64,000 nt of DNA, from the NCBI GenBank assembly GCA_963834365.1, contig CAWIBS010000030.1:372001-436000 (forward strand), in the 5' to 3' direction. The stretch comes from CAWJAP01 sp963834365. GTDB lineage: Bacteria; Acidobacteriota; Vicinamibacteria; Vicinamibacterales; Vicinamibacteraceae. A program made the position numbers and the translations under genes. The notes under the pieces were generated by a model. The model was not told where the DNA came from and did no database searches. It saw only the letters and a program-made list of their open reading frames with translations. Numbering within the stretch: the first letter of the stretch is position 1; each line of letters opens with the position of its first letter. Positions 47,768 through 61,636 of this stretch are shown piece after piece.

Positions 47768-48947
47768 GGCTGGACAGCGCCTCCTTCAGATACGGATCCC
47801 CGACCGGCAGCAGCGCCCCGCCCCGGTATTGCCAGGCGAAGAGCGCCAGCCACACGCCGCCGAGCCCCACCACCGTCGCCAGATCGATCCAGTGCACCAT
47901 CGGCGAGGCGCGGTGCATGGCCGGCATCATGTTCCAGTAGAAGTCCACGTAGCGCATCACCAGCACGAAGGCGGCGACGAAAGCCACCCGGCGGGCGTTG
48001 CGCTTCAGATCCCGGGACAGCAGCAGGAGGAACGGCACGAAGAACTGGCCGACCAGCAGGAAGAGGCTCACCCACTGCCAGCCGTGGCTCAGCCGCTCGA
48101 GAAACCAGGGGATCTCCTCGGGCAGGTTCGCCGACCAGATGATCAGGAACTGCGAGAACGAGAAGTAGGCCCAGATCATCACGAAGGCGAGCAGGAACTT
48201 CGAGCAGTCGTGGACGTTGATCGGCTTGATGACCGCCGCCATCGGGCCGGCGCTCCCGAGCACGCACAGCATGATGATCGTGAAGGCCATCGCCGCCATC
48301 GCGTGCTGGATGAGGAACAGCAGCCCGAAGATGGTCGAGAACCAGTGCGGGTCGAGCGACATGATCCAGTCCACCGACGCAAAGGTGGCGGTCACGGCGT
48401 AGAGCAGCAGGCCCGGCCCGCTCACGAGACGGAATTTGCGCTCCGACCCGGCCACGTATCCGGCATCCTGTGCCCGCGACCAGTTCGACAGGATGTAGGC
48501 GAGGCCCGACCAGATCACGAAGTAGATCACGAAGCGGATCAGGAAGAACGACGTGTTCAGATACGGCGCCTTCTGCGTGAGGATGGGGTCCTTCGCGACG
48601 ACGTCGGCGTGCGTCCACTCGAAGATCGAGTGCATGCCGAAGACGACGGGCACGAACAGGATCGCGACGAACGGCAGCGTCCGCGCCGCGGCCTCGAAGA
48701 TACGGCGCGTCGGCATGCCCCAGCCGCCGCCCGAGAGGTGATGCACCATCATGAGGCCGAGGCAGCCGAGCGGAAACGCGAGCACGTAGATGAACGCCAG
48801 CAGGTACGACTGGAAGAACTGATCGGGGTTGGTCACGTAGCCGATCGCGGCGGCCACGAGCCCCACCACGCCGACGATGAGGCCGGAGCGCTGCAGGCGA
48901 TCGATCTGCGGCGGCGCCTGCAGATCGGCGGCGCGATAGTCACTCAT
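47754..48947 (-). CDS. actF: Alternative complex III membrane subunit ActF
   Basis: A 397-residue polytopic protein with about ten helices (DQFFQSYLLAFIYVLAFPLG; MVHHLSGGGWG; FASVDWIMSLDPHWFSTIFG). Length and pattern match ActF, an NrfD-related quinone-subunit paralogue of alternative complex III. The gene overlaps actE by 8 bp. Confidence 0.93.
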   Translation of the reverse strand: MSDYRAADLQAPPQIDRLQRSGLIVGVVGLVAAAIGYVTNPDQFFQSYLLAFIYVLAFPLGCLGLMMVHHLSGGGWGMPTRRIFEAAARTLPFVAILFVPVVFGMHSIFEWTHADVVAKDPILTQKAPYLNTSFFLIRFVIYFVIWSGLAYILSNWSRAQDAGYVAGSERKFRLVSGPGLLLYAVTATFASVDWIMSLDPHWFSTIFGLLFLIQHAMAAMAFTIIMLCVLGSAGPMAAVIKPINVHDCSKFLLAFVMIWAYFSFSQFLIIWSANLPEEIPWFLERLSHGWQWVSLFLLVGQFFVPFLLLLSRDLKRNARRVAFVAAFVLVMRYVDFYWNMMPAMHRASPMVHWIDLATVVGLGGVWLALFAWQYRGGALLPVGDPYLKEALSSHGAH

Positions 48948-49581
48948 GCTTCGGCGCTCCTTCCGCGGCGCCGGGCGCTGGTGCGGCCGGTCCGCCGTCG
49001 AGCCTGCCGCGCTCGGCCTCCGGCACGTCGGCGATCGTCGCGTTCTGGCTCAGTTGCAGCGCGCGGATGTAGGACACGATCGCCCAGCGGTCCTGGACGC
49101 TGACTTGCGCCGCGTAGTCCGGCATCTGGCCGAAGCCCTTCGTCATCACGTCGAAGAAATGGCCGGCCGCGACGCCGCGCAGCCGGGGATCGTGGAGCGA
49201 GGTCGGCTGCTTGTAGCCGCGCTGGACGATCATGCCGTTGCCCTCGCCGGTCAGGCCGTGGCAGGGCGTGCAGTAGATGTTGAAGCGATCGCGGCCGCGC
49301 TCGATCGACGCGCGGGTCACGGGGGCCGGAATGCTCTCCACCTGGGCGCCCGCCACCGCCCCGGTCTCGAGCGCGTCGTTGTCGCGCAGATGCCCGCGCG
49401 GGACCGTTCCCTCGACGAGCGGACGCGATGCCCTCTTGTCGGGATAGAAATCGTTCTGCTGCAGCGGGTTGTACCGCGGCCCGTCGTGCATGTCCTGGCG
49501 GCAGGCCGACATCAGCGGCACGAGGCACAGGGCCCACGGCACGAGGAAGGCGAAGGGACGCACCCTACTTCTCGACGTCAT
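48940..49581 (-). CDS. actE: Alternative complex III monohaem cytochrome c lipoprotein ActE
   Basis: A 213-residue lipoprotein; ATG 49581 gives LVPLMSAC with lipidation at C27. It has one haem site, CTPCH (104-108), and the methionine ligand in GFGQMPDYA. ActE hands electrons to the oxidase. It overlaps the actD stop by 17 bp. Confidence 0.93.
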   Translation of the reverse strand: MTSRSRVRPFAFLVPWALCLVPLMSACRQDMHDGPRYNPLQQNDFYPDKRASRPLVEGTVPRGHLRDNDALETGAVAGAQVESIPAPVTRASIERGRDRFNIYCTPCHGLTGEGNGMIVQRGYKQPTSLHDPRLRGVAAGHFFDVMTKGFGQMPDYAAQVSVQDRWAIVSYIRALQLSQNATIADVPEAERGRLDGGPAAPAPGAAEGAPKHE

Positions 49582-50155
49582 AGACCCCTCGTGCACCCAG
49601 TCCGTTCAGCAGGTCGCGCGTCTTCGCGACGTCGAACTTCGGATCGGTGGCGTCGACGCAGAGAAACAAGCCGTCGATCGCCCCGCGCTCGCGGAACCGC
49701 TTCACGTTGAAGACCGGATGGTAGGGCATCGGCAGTCCGCACAGCGCGATGGTGCCGAAGACGGCCGTGAGTGCCGCCAGCAGGATCGTGGTCTCGAACG
49801 CCGGCACGATGAACGACGGCAGGCTCACGAGCGGCCGCCCGCCGATGTTCAGCGGGTAGCCGGTCAGGTAGATCCCGGCGACGCTGACGTTGGTCGCCAG
49901 CAGGTTCACGTGGAGCTGCAGGCCGAGTCCTGCCAGGCAGCCGGTGATGCCGCCCGCCAGGATCATCTTCTGGATGCGGCGATCGTGATAGCCCATCACC
50001 TCGGCCAGCCCCTCGATCGGCATCGGCGACAGGGCGTCGATGTGCGTGTAGCCCTCGCGATGCACGCGTCCGGCCGCGAGCACGAGCAGGTCGGGCGTCG
50101 TGAACTCGGCCATCAGGCCGTGCAGGTTGGAGTCGCCCAGGTTCGTCTCCGCCAT
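49565..50155 (-). CDS. actD: Alternative complex III subunit ActD
   Basis: A 196-residue protein of the DUF3341 family with two central helices (about 65-85 and 118-140). Landmarks: LAEVMGYHDRRIQKMIL, YPLNIGGRPLVSLPSFIVP and YHPVFNVKRF. It is the small membrane subunit between ActC and ActE. Length matches the family. Confidence 0.92.
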   Translation of the reverse strand: MAETNLGDSNLHGLMAEFTTPDLLVLAAGRVHREGYTHIDALSPMPIEGLAEVMGYHDRRIQKMILAGGITGCLAGLGLQLHVNLLATNVSVAGIYLTGYPLNIGGRPLVSLPSFIVPAFETTILLAALTAVFGTIALCGLPMPYHPVFNVKRFRERGAIDGLFLCVDATDPKFDVAKTRDLLNGLGARGVYDVEK

Positions 50156-50164
50156 GTCGCGTCC

Positions 50165-51618
<1,454 letters not shown>

Positions 51619-51625
51619 TCCTCCG

Positions 51626-54733
<3,108 letters not shown>

Positions 54734-54739
54734 GGGTGG

Positions 54740-54841
54740 AAGATCTCGGCTGTCAGCTCTCAGCCGTCAGCTCTCAGCAGCCATCAGCTCCGGCCAGCTG
54801 CCTGTCACAAAGGCGCCGTCCGAGCAGCTGATAGCTGACAG
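54740..54841. repeat. CAGCTCTCAGC/GCTGATAGCTGA repeat tract
   Basis: The spacer between actA and actB is made of degenerate GTCAGCTCTCAGCC and CAGCTGATAGCTGACAGCTA units. It resembles the tract after the adaptor gene at 10465-10500. No gene is seen. Confidence 0.65.
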
Positions 54842-55492
54842 CTACCTGTGGCACGTCGAGCAGTTCGTCAGGCTCCGGACGTTGTACTCCTTCGCGAGGC
54901 GACGGCCGATCTCGAGCTGGTCTCCTTCGGGCCGATAGCCCATCTGGGTCACGGCCGCACGCGGGCGCAAGTGCCGCTCGGGCTCGCGGTGGCACTGCAG
55001 GCACCACTCCATCTGGAGGCTCGATGCCTGGTAGATGCCCGCCATCTGATCGAGGCGCCCGTGGCAGGTCTCGCAGCCCACGCCCTTCTTCACGTGCACG
55101 CTGTGGTTGAAGTACACGAAGTCGGGCAGGTCGTGGACGCGCGTCCATTCGAGCGAAGTCCCCGTGCGAAAGCTCTCGCGCACCGGCTCCAGATACGGAC
55201 TATCGAGCCAGATCTGCGAGTGGCAGTTCATGCACGTCTTGGTCGGCGGGATGTTCGCGAACGAGGACTGCTCCACCGACGTGTGGCAATAGCGGCAGTC
55301 GATGCCGAGCCCGCCGACGTGGTGAGCGTGGCTGAACTGCACCGGCTGGGCGATGTTCGTATTGGCGCCGGTCACGAAGTCGGACCGCATCAGCAGCAGC
55401 AGCATCCAGAGCAGGAACCCGACGGCGCCGATGCCGCCCCAAAGGGTCAGGCGAGCAATGGCATTGGCGCTCTTGCTGAAGATCTGGCTCAT
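54842..55492 (-). CDS. actA: Alternative complex III pentahaem cytochrome c ActA
   Basis: A 216-residue protein with an N-terminal membrane helix (about 17-37) and five CXXCH sites at C66, C87, C140, C164 and C211 (CRYCH, CMNCH, CETCH, CLQCH, CSTCH), with extra histidines for the distal ligands. This is the signature ActA. It is the first gene of a minus-strand operon that runs through the caa3 oxidase to 42465. A Rex/CRP-like palindrome lies 171 bp upstream. Confidence 0.95.
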   Translation of the reverse strand: MSQIFSKSANAIARLTLWGGIGAVGFLLWMLLLLMRSDFVTGANTNIAQPVQFSHAHHVGGLGIDCRYCHTSVEQSSFANIPPTKTCMNCHSQIWLDSPYLEPVRESFRTGTSLEWTRVHDLPDFVYFNHSVHVKKGVGCETCHGRLDQMAGIYQASSLQMEWCLQCHREPERHLRPRAAVTQMGYRPEGDQLEIGRRLAKEYNVRSLTNCSTCHR

Positions 55493-55662
55493 GGCTCGGG
55501 GCAGTAACGGATGCCGCCCAACCCGGCGGAACTACACCGCGCGTGGAGGCGGCGCGGTCGCAAGTCGCCGGGACAATATCACCAATCCTGTCCGGAGCTG
55601 AAGGGGTCGCCTGCCGCCGCAAAGCACGGGATGCGGCTGACTTCGGCCATCGCGGCGGATTA

Positions 55663-55678
55663 TGTGAAATATTTCACA
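55663..55678. promoter_or_regulatory. Rex/CRP-like palindrome upstream of the act operon
   Basis: TGTGAAATATTTCACA is a perfect 16-bp palindrome, and the flanks extend it to ATGTGAAATATTTCACAA. This differs at one base from the Rex-type site TTGTGAAATATTTCACAA and also fits the CRP/FNR-family pattern TGTGA-N6-TCACA. It lies between divergent actA (start 55492) and the Sec-candidate gene (start 55879). Which regulator uses it cannot be told from the site alone. Confidence 0.65.
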
Positions 55679-55688
55679 ACGTGTCAAT

Positions 55689-55866
55689 GCGCGGGCTGGA
55701 GGCTGGGGCGGAGCTAGGGGCTGGAGCGGCTGGGGCGGCTAGAGCGGCTGGAAGACGACCTGCCTCCATCGCGACTTCGTTCCGCCGCTCGACCCGTTCC
55801 ATCCAGCCGCTCCAGGCGTCCAGCCGTTCCAGCCGTCTCCAGCCGCTCCAGCCGCTCCAGCCCGCG
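55689..55866. repeat. 9-mer array forming a long hairpin
   Basis: GCGGGCTGGAG (55690 on) with CTGGAGCGG units faces a CCAGCCGCTCCAGCC arm ending CTCCAGCCCGC (about 55855-55865). The loop is about 60 bp. It occupies most of the space between the palindrome and the start of the plus-strand gene. Confidence 0.8.
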
Positions 55867-55878
55867 CTATCCTTCGAC

Positions 55879-56709
55879 ATGGCCATCCTGACGGATGCGC
55901 AGCGCGCACAGGTGGCAGACCGGCTGTCGGGACTCGCAAACCCTGTGCGGCTCGTGTTCTACGGCCAGACGCTCGGCTGCGACACCTGTGAAGAGACGCG
56001 CCGGCTGGTCGCCGAAGTCGTCTCGCTCGACGCCCGCCTGGCCCTGGAGGAGCGAAACCTGGTGCTCGATCGCGACGCCGCCGCGACGCACGGTGTCGAT
56101 CGCGCTCCCGCCCTGGTCGTCGAAAGCGTGGACGGAGCGGCCCCGGCGGCGGCCGCGATCGCCACTGACCACGGCGTGCGGCTGCTCGGCGCGCCCCTCG
56201 GATACGAGTTCGCCTCGCTGCTCGACGCGCTGGTCGCGGTCTCGCAGCGCGACTCAGGCCTGAGCGCGTCCTCTCGCGAGCGACTCGCGACGCTCACCTC
56301 GCCCGTGCACGTCCAGGTGTTCTCGACGCCGACCTGACCGCACTGCCCGCGGGCGGTCAGCCTCGCTCACCGCATGGCCATCGAGAGTCCGCTGGTCTCC
56401 GCCACCGCGGTCTCCGCCATCGAGTACCCCGATCTGATCCGCCGCTACCGGGTCACCGGCGTGCCCAAGATCGTGATGAACGAGCGCGTCGAGCTCCTCG
56501 GCGCCCAGCCGGAAGACGTGTTCGTGGATGCCGTGATGCAAGCGGGCGCGCTCAGGCCGGTGATGACGGCGGCTGAAGCTCCGCCTCCTGCCGTGCCACC
56601 GGCGCGCGTGGCTTCGTCCTCTGCAGGGTGCCGGCTTCAGCCGCGCCGTTGCGAACGTGGAGGCTGGTGGCCGATAGCTAGGTATCCTGTCCTCCATGGC
56701 CGCCATTGA
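55879..56709 (+). CDS. Glutaredoxin-like protein disulfide oxidoreductase, candidate selenoprotein (UGA at active-site Cys)
   Basis: Two thioredoxin folds in tandem, as in the PDO/TIGR02187 group. Fold 1 has GCDTCEETRRL; fold 2 begins HVQVFSTPT, then TGA (56335-56337, residue 153), then PHCPRAVSLAHRMA. The family motif here is TPTCPHCP, so UGA takes the place of the first catalytic cysteine, giving UPHC. The same frame continues with normal conserved sequence (YRVTGVPKIVMNE; LLGAQPEDVF) to 56709. Selenocysteine at the first position of a CXXC is the classical place for bacterial thiol-redox selenoproteins. The alternative is a TGC/TGT-to-TGA error, and this window does contain errors. Residues after about 230 are palindrome-derived and overlap the next gene. 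Confidence 0.7.
56334..56366 (+). promoter_or_regulatory. Candidate bacterial SECIS hairpin at the UGA codon
   Basis: Two folds are possible. CTGACCGC (56334-56341) pairs perfectly with GCGGTCAG (56353-56360), enclosing the UGA. Alternatively GCGGG (56349-56353) pairs with CTCGC (56362-56366), leaving loop CGGUCAGC whose GGU is about 18 nt past the UGA, within the usual 16-37 nt range for a SECIS apical loop. Folding by eye only. Confidence 0.4.
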
Positions 56710-57638
56710 AATCCGCGGCGTCACGAAGCGCTTCGGGACGCACCTGGCCGTGGACGATCTCAGTCTCGACGTGCCCGAGGGATCCATCTACGGATTCATC
56801 GGGCCCAACGGGTCGGGCAAGACGACGACGCTCCGGATGATCATGAACATCCTGCTGCCGGACCGCGGCGAAATCCGCGTGCTCGGGCAGGATCGGTCGG
56901 CGGCGGCGCGCGACGACGTGGGATACCTGCCGGAAGAGCGCGGACTGTATCGCAAGATGAAGGTGCGGCGGCTGCTGCAGTACTACGGGCGGCTCAAGGG
57001 TGCGCGGCCTGCAGACATCGATCGCGAGTCGGCGTTCTGGCTGGAGCGGCTCGACCTGGCCGGCTGGGCCGACCAGCGCATCGATGCGCTCTCGAAGGGC
57101 ATGTCGCAGAAGGTGCAGTTCATCGCCACCGTGGTCGCGCGGCCGAAGATCGTGATCCTCGACGAGCCGTTCTCGGGCTCGATCCCGTCAACGCCGACGT
57201 GCTGCGCGACGCGGTGCTGGAGCTGCGGCGGCGCGGCGAGACCATCGTCTTCAGCACGCACGACATGGGCGTCGCCGAGCGGATGTGCGACCGCATCTTC
57301 ATGATCTTCCGCGGCCGCAAGGTGCTCGACGGCACGCTCGACGAGATTCAGTCGCGCTACGGCCACGACACGGTGCGTGTCCGCACCGGAGCCGGCCCGC
57401 CGTGCTGACGGGACTCGACGACGTGGAGTCGTTCAGCGACTACGGGAACCTGCAGGAAGTGCGGCTGACGGGGGATGCGCAGCGGTTCCTCGGCCGGCTG
57501 GCCGAACGGACTCCGGTCTTCCACTTCGAAGTCACGCGTCCCTCGCTGCACGACATCTTCGTCCGCATCGCGGGTCCGGAGGCCGACCCGTCGGCCATTC
57601 GCCGAAGCGGCACGTTGATGGCGGGCCGTAGCGTGTAG
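56696..57638 (+). pseudogene. ABC-2 type exporter ATPase, two frameshifts
   Basis: Reads as a 314-residue ATPase if one missing base is restored near 57175-57177 and one near 57390; 943 plus 2 nt is 315 codons. Walker A GPNGSGKTT, signature LSKGMSQKVQ and Walker B VILDEPFSG are followed, after the first shift, by LDPVNADVLRDAV and switch FSTHDMG. The C-terminal domain of NatA-type exporters (DIFVRIAGPEAD) is present. The first site reads TCTCGGGCTC where TCTCGGGG is expected, so a lost G is likely. It pairs with the permease downstream. Confidence 0.85.
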
Positions 57639-57644
57639 GCCTGG

Positions 57645-57725
57645 CGTCGGTCTCAGGTCCTGGTGCGGTCCTTGGTTTGACCTTCTGGTCCTGGTCTTTG
57701 GTCGCTGGTTCGCTGGTCACTGTCG
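57645..57725. repeat. GGTCCTGGTCTTTGGTC repeat tract
   Basis: Degenerate heptamer-type repeats (GGTCCTGGT, GGTCTTTGGTC, GGTTCGCTGGTC) occupy the gap between the exporter ATPase and permease. The same type is found at 8565, 12480, 14300 and 62370. Confidence 0.7.
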
Positions 57726-57727
57726 TC

Positions 57728-59020
57728 ATGCGCAAGATGCTCACTGTCGCGTCCTCCGAGTTCCAGACCGCCGTCCGGAGCAAGGCGTTCATCGTCGGCG
57801 TCGCGCTGATGCCGATTCTCATCCTCGCGTCAATCGGCATCCAGAAGGTGACGGGCGATCGAATCGACCGCGAGGAGCGCTCGCTGGCGGTCATCGACGA
57901 GACCGGCCGGCTCTACCCGATGCTCGCCCAGGCGGCGGACGCCTGGAACGCGACCCAGGTGGCGGCGGACGGCACCATCACCGGGCCGCGATACCGGCTG
58001 ACCGAAGCCAGGCTCGACGGCGGGGCGGTGGACCAGCTGCGACTCGCGCTGTCCGACCGGGTCCGCCGCAAAGAGCTCTTCGCCTTCGCGGAGCTGCCGG
58101 CGGCGCTGCTGAAGGACCAGCCGACGATTCGCTATCACTCGAACTCGACGGCCATGGAAGCGCTGCCCAACTGGCTCGAGCAGGCCGTCGCGCGCCTCGT
58201 CATCGTCGAGCGCCTGCGATCGTCCGACGTCGATCTCGAGACGCTCATGGGGCTCCTGCGGCCGATCGAGCTCCAGTCGATGGGGCTGCTCGAGCGCGAC
58301 GGCAGCGGCCGCATCCTCGAGGCGTCGAACATCGACATGGTCCGGACGTTCGTGACGCCGATGGTGATGATGTTCCTGATCTTCACCATCGTGATCTCCA
58401 CCTCGTCGCCGCTGCTCAACAGCGTGATGGAAGAGAAGATGACGCGCATCAGCGAGGTGCTGCTCGGATCGGTCACGCCCTTCCAGCTGATGATGGGAAA
58501 GCTGCTCGGGGTCGTCGGCGTCGCGGTGCTCCTCGCCGCCATCTACGTCTCGGGCGCCTACGGCGTGGCGGTCTACAACGGGTACGGCGACGCGGTCACG
58601 GTCGGCCAGCTCGCGTGGTTCGCGGTCTATCTCGTCCTGGCCATGCTGATCTACGGATCGATCTTCATCGCGATTGGCGCCGCCTCGACCGACCTCAAGG
58701 ATGCGCAGGGCATGATGACGCCGGTGATGCTGCTCTTCATGATGCCGATGTTCGTCTGGATGCCGGTGATGCGGCAGCCGGAAAGCACGATGGCGGTCAT
58801 CTTCTCGCTCATCCCGTTCGCGACGCCGATGATCATGACGCTACGGCTGGCGCTCAAGCCCGGGCCGGCGTTCTGGCAGATTGCGCTGTCGTTCGTGCTG
58901 ACGCTGGCCACGACCGCTGCGCTGGTGTGGGCCGCCGGCCGCATCTTCCGTGTCGGCATCCTGATGCAGGGCAAGTCGGCGACCTTCGGCGAGCTGGTCC
59001 GCTGGGTGCGAGCCGGCTGA
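57728..59020 (+). CDS. ABC-2 type exporter permease (NatB-like)
   Basis: A 430-residue protein from ATG 57728. It has an N-terminal helix (about 20-40), a large extracytoplasmic domain (about 45-215) and six C-terminal helices (PMVMMFLIFTIVISTSSPLL; MEEKMTRISEVLLGSVTPFQ; MTPVMLLFMMPMFVWMPVM). The EEKMTRISEVL segment is the family hallmark. With the preceding ATPase it forms a Na+- or drug-exporter-like pair; the substrate is unknown. Confidence 0.92.
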   Translation: MRKMLTVASSEFQTAVRSKAFIVGVALMPILILASIGIQKVTGDRIDREERSLAVIDETGRLYPMLAQAADAWNATQVAADGTITGPRYRLTEARLDGGAVDQLRLALSDRVRRKELFAFAELPAALLKDQPTIRYHSNSTAMEALPNWLEQAVARLVIVERLRSSDVDLETLMGLLRPIELQSMGLLERDGSGRILEASNIDMVRTFVTPMVMMFLIFTIVISTSSPLLNSVMEEKMTRISEVLLGSVTPFQLMMGKLLGVVGVAVLLAAIYVSGAYGVAVYNGYGDAVTVGQLAWFAVYLVLAMLIYGSIFIAIGAASTDLKDAQGMMTPVMLLFMMPMFVWMPVMRQPESTMAVIFSLIPFATPMIMTLRLALKPGPAFWQIALSFVLTLATTAALVWAAGRIFRVGILMQGKSATFGELVRWVRAG

Positions 59021-59081
59021 TCTCGGGCTCGAGGCTCAGGGCTCGAAGCCAGGGGGCTCGCTGCCAAGGGAGTACGACGCG

Positions 59082-59611
59082 ATGACTACGCAGGCCCTCC
59101 TCGATCGATTCCGGCGATCGCGACGCGGCACCAGGGCGCTGGTCGCGGCCATTCCCGACGCGCACTTCGACTGGCGCCCGCACGACGAGGCGCTCTCGTG
59201 CGGCGATATCGTGCGTCACCTGATGCAGTCCGAGATCTTCTGGCGAAAGTTGCTGGTGGCCGGTGCGCGCGGCGAGGCCTTCGATCCGTTCCAGCGGACG
59301 GGCACGGCCGACGAGCGGCTCCGCATTCAGCGTCCGTTGTTCCTGACGGGTGCGCGCGACGAGAAGTGGGGATCGAGCGTGGCGGATTGCCTGTCGCGGT
59401 GGGACGAGATTCAGGTGAAGACGGAGCGTGAGCTCGCCGCCATTCCCGATGCGGCGCTCACCCGAGAGCTGGACCACCCGCTGCTCGCGCTTCGCGTGCA
59501 GTTGTGGGACATGTTCGGGCTGATGGTCGAGCACGAAGCCCACCACCGCGGTCAGCTCTCGGGTACTTCAAGGTGCTTGGACTCGAGCAACCGACAAATA
59601 CCCTCGCGTGA
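59082..59611 (+). pseudogene. DinB-family protein with one frameshift near its end
   Basis: A four-helix DinB/YfiT-type protein. The metal-binding histidines are in DIVRHLMQSEIFW and VEHEAHHRGQL. The frame breaks at 59561-59563 (CTCTCGGGTAC). Adding one G there gives GYFKVLGLEQPTNTLA and a stop at 59609-59611, for 176 residues, the normal family end. The uncorrected frame would run on antisense to the OmpA-like gene. DinB proteins are often thiol-dependent metalloenzymes; this one's role is unknown. Confidence 0.85.
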
Positions 59612-59627
59612 TCCTCGAAGGGTTGGC

Positions 59628-61342
59628 CTACTCGCGTCTCGTCGTCGATTCCGTCACGCCGATCGACGCACCCGAGACGATGAGCTCGACCCGGCGATTC
59701 TGCTGCCGGCCTTCCGGCGTGTCGTTCGTCACCACCGGCCGTGCCTCGCCGAAGCCGCGCGCCACGATGGACGCGGCTGCGATCCCCTGCTCGGTCAGGT
59801 AGCTCTGCACCGATTCCGCCCGCCGATCGGACAAGCGCTGGTTGTACTCGTCGGTGCCGAGGCTGTCGGTGTGGCCCTCGACCTCGAGCCTCAAGTCCGG
59901 GTAGGCGAGGACGATGCCCGCGACCTTCGCGAGCTTCTCCCGCGCACCCGGGCGAAGCGTGTGGCGATCGAAGTCGAACAGCACGTCCGGCATGCTGACG
60001 ATCAGGCCGCGTGCGGATTCGCGGGTCTCGAGGACGCTGTTCAACTGCGTCTGCAACCGGGCCCGCATCTCCGCCTGCGCACGCTCGGCAGCCAGGGCCG
60101 CCTGGCGGGCGCGCTCGGACTCCGCCATGGCTGCGCGCCGCGCGGCTTCGGCGGCGGCGTTCTCCTGCCGCAGGCGCTCCGCCGCGGCTTCCGCGTCCGC
60201 CCGCGCGCGCTCGGCCGCGAGGCGAGCGGCATCGGCGGCGGCGCGCTCACGCGCGCTCTGCGCCGTGAGTGCCTCGGCTTCACGGCGGGCCTTCTCGGCT
60301 GCCATCTCGGCATCGCGACGGATGCGCTCGGCGGCGCGCTCCGCATCCAGGCGCGCCTGCTCGGCGGCCCGGCGATCGTCCTCGGCACGCGCCCGTCGTG
60401 CGGCCTCGGATTCGAGATCCGACCGCGCCTGCGCCTCACGCTTCGCCGCCGCCGCGCGCTCGAGCGCAACCCGTTCTTCCTGCTGACGTTCGATCGCGAT
60501 CAGCCGGGCGTCCTCGGCGCGCTGGACCGCCTCGCGCGCCATGCCCGCCACCGCGCGCTTGCCGCGGTCCTTGTCGTGCGCGACCTCTGCGTCCACCAGC
60601 AGCCGCTGCGCCGTCGCGAACGCGCTGCCGGCGTATCTGTCGGCGCCGGCAAGTCGCGACAGCAGCAGCGCATTGCGGGCCTCCAGCAGCTCGAGCGGCG
60701 TATCGTCGTCATCGTCTCGGCGGCGCCGTGAGCACGACGCGGATCGGCATTCATCGTGTAGGTGCCGCGCTTGAGCAGCTCGTACCGCGCCTCGATCAGC
60801 TCGACGCTGCCGCGCGTGCTTTCCCGCACGCGATTCTCCATCACGACGACGTCGCTCGGCTGGGACACCGCGAAGTACGGTTCGGCGGTGACGATCAGGC
60901 CGAACATCTGGAGCTCGGACGTGACGTTCAGCTTGCTCTCGCTGCCGTTCAGCAGGATCTCGCCGAGGTTGGTGGCACGGCCCTCGGGCGTGATCGCCCA
61001 CATCACATACGTGAGGTATTCGGGACCGAACCGCGTCGCCGACTCGAGCTCGTCGAACTCGACCTCGATCTCGATGTAGCCCTGCTTGCTCTCGACCTTG
61101 GCCTCGCCATGAGACCGGGGAAGGAGCGGCGTGCCCTCGAGGTCGATGGTGGTTGCACCGCTTCGATGCCGATAGTTGATGGTTGGCGTCGTCCGTGCCA
61201 CGACCGACACCTTGAACAGGGGGACGGGCTCGCGGCTCTCCGAGACGCCCTGCTGGGTCGGGTTGGGCGCCGTCGTCTGTGCCTGAACCGGAGTTGCCAG
61301 CGAGCCGAGACACAGCACCGCCAACAAGCTGTTGAGTTTCAT
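59628..61342 (-). pseudogene. OmpA-family outer-membrane protein with coiled coil, one frameshift
   Basis: From ATG 61342 there is a signal peptide (LLAVLCLGSLATPVQA), then a beta-rich domain (about 25-200). The frame changes near 60717, where one base appears missing in GAGACGATGACG, and continues through a long Ala/Glu/Arg coiled coil (about 260-440) into an OmpA peptidoglycan-binding domain (LFDFDRHTLRPGAREKLAKV; VEGHTDSLGTDEYNQRLSDR; QQNRRVELIV). Corrected length is 571 residues. It probably ties the outer membrane to peptidoglycan. It is convergent with DinB, 17 bp apart. Confidence 0.87.
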
Positions 61343-61636
61343 GGGTGGACCTCCCAAGACTCAGCAGGGCAAGGTTCAGACCAACTCGGCCAGAGCGGCC
61401 TGCGCTGTCAGACGGCGCGGTCAGGGCGCCGCGCCAACGCGTAGACCGGGCAGAAATGACACGCTGGCGACGCGGCTTACGTCGTCGTGCCAGCTCGTCG
61501 GTGAGATGTCGTCTGGCCAAGGCGACCGGGTCGTCCCTCCCCGCGATTGCGCGGAACGACACGGTAGACTGGCGCGGATGGGCCGGCCGTTCGGCGGTTC
61601 TCGGCACGCTTCAGCCGACGTTCAAGGATCTCTGCG

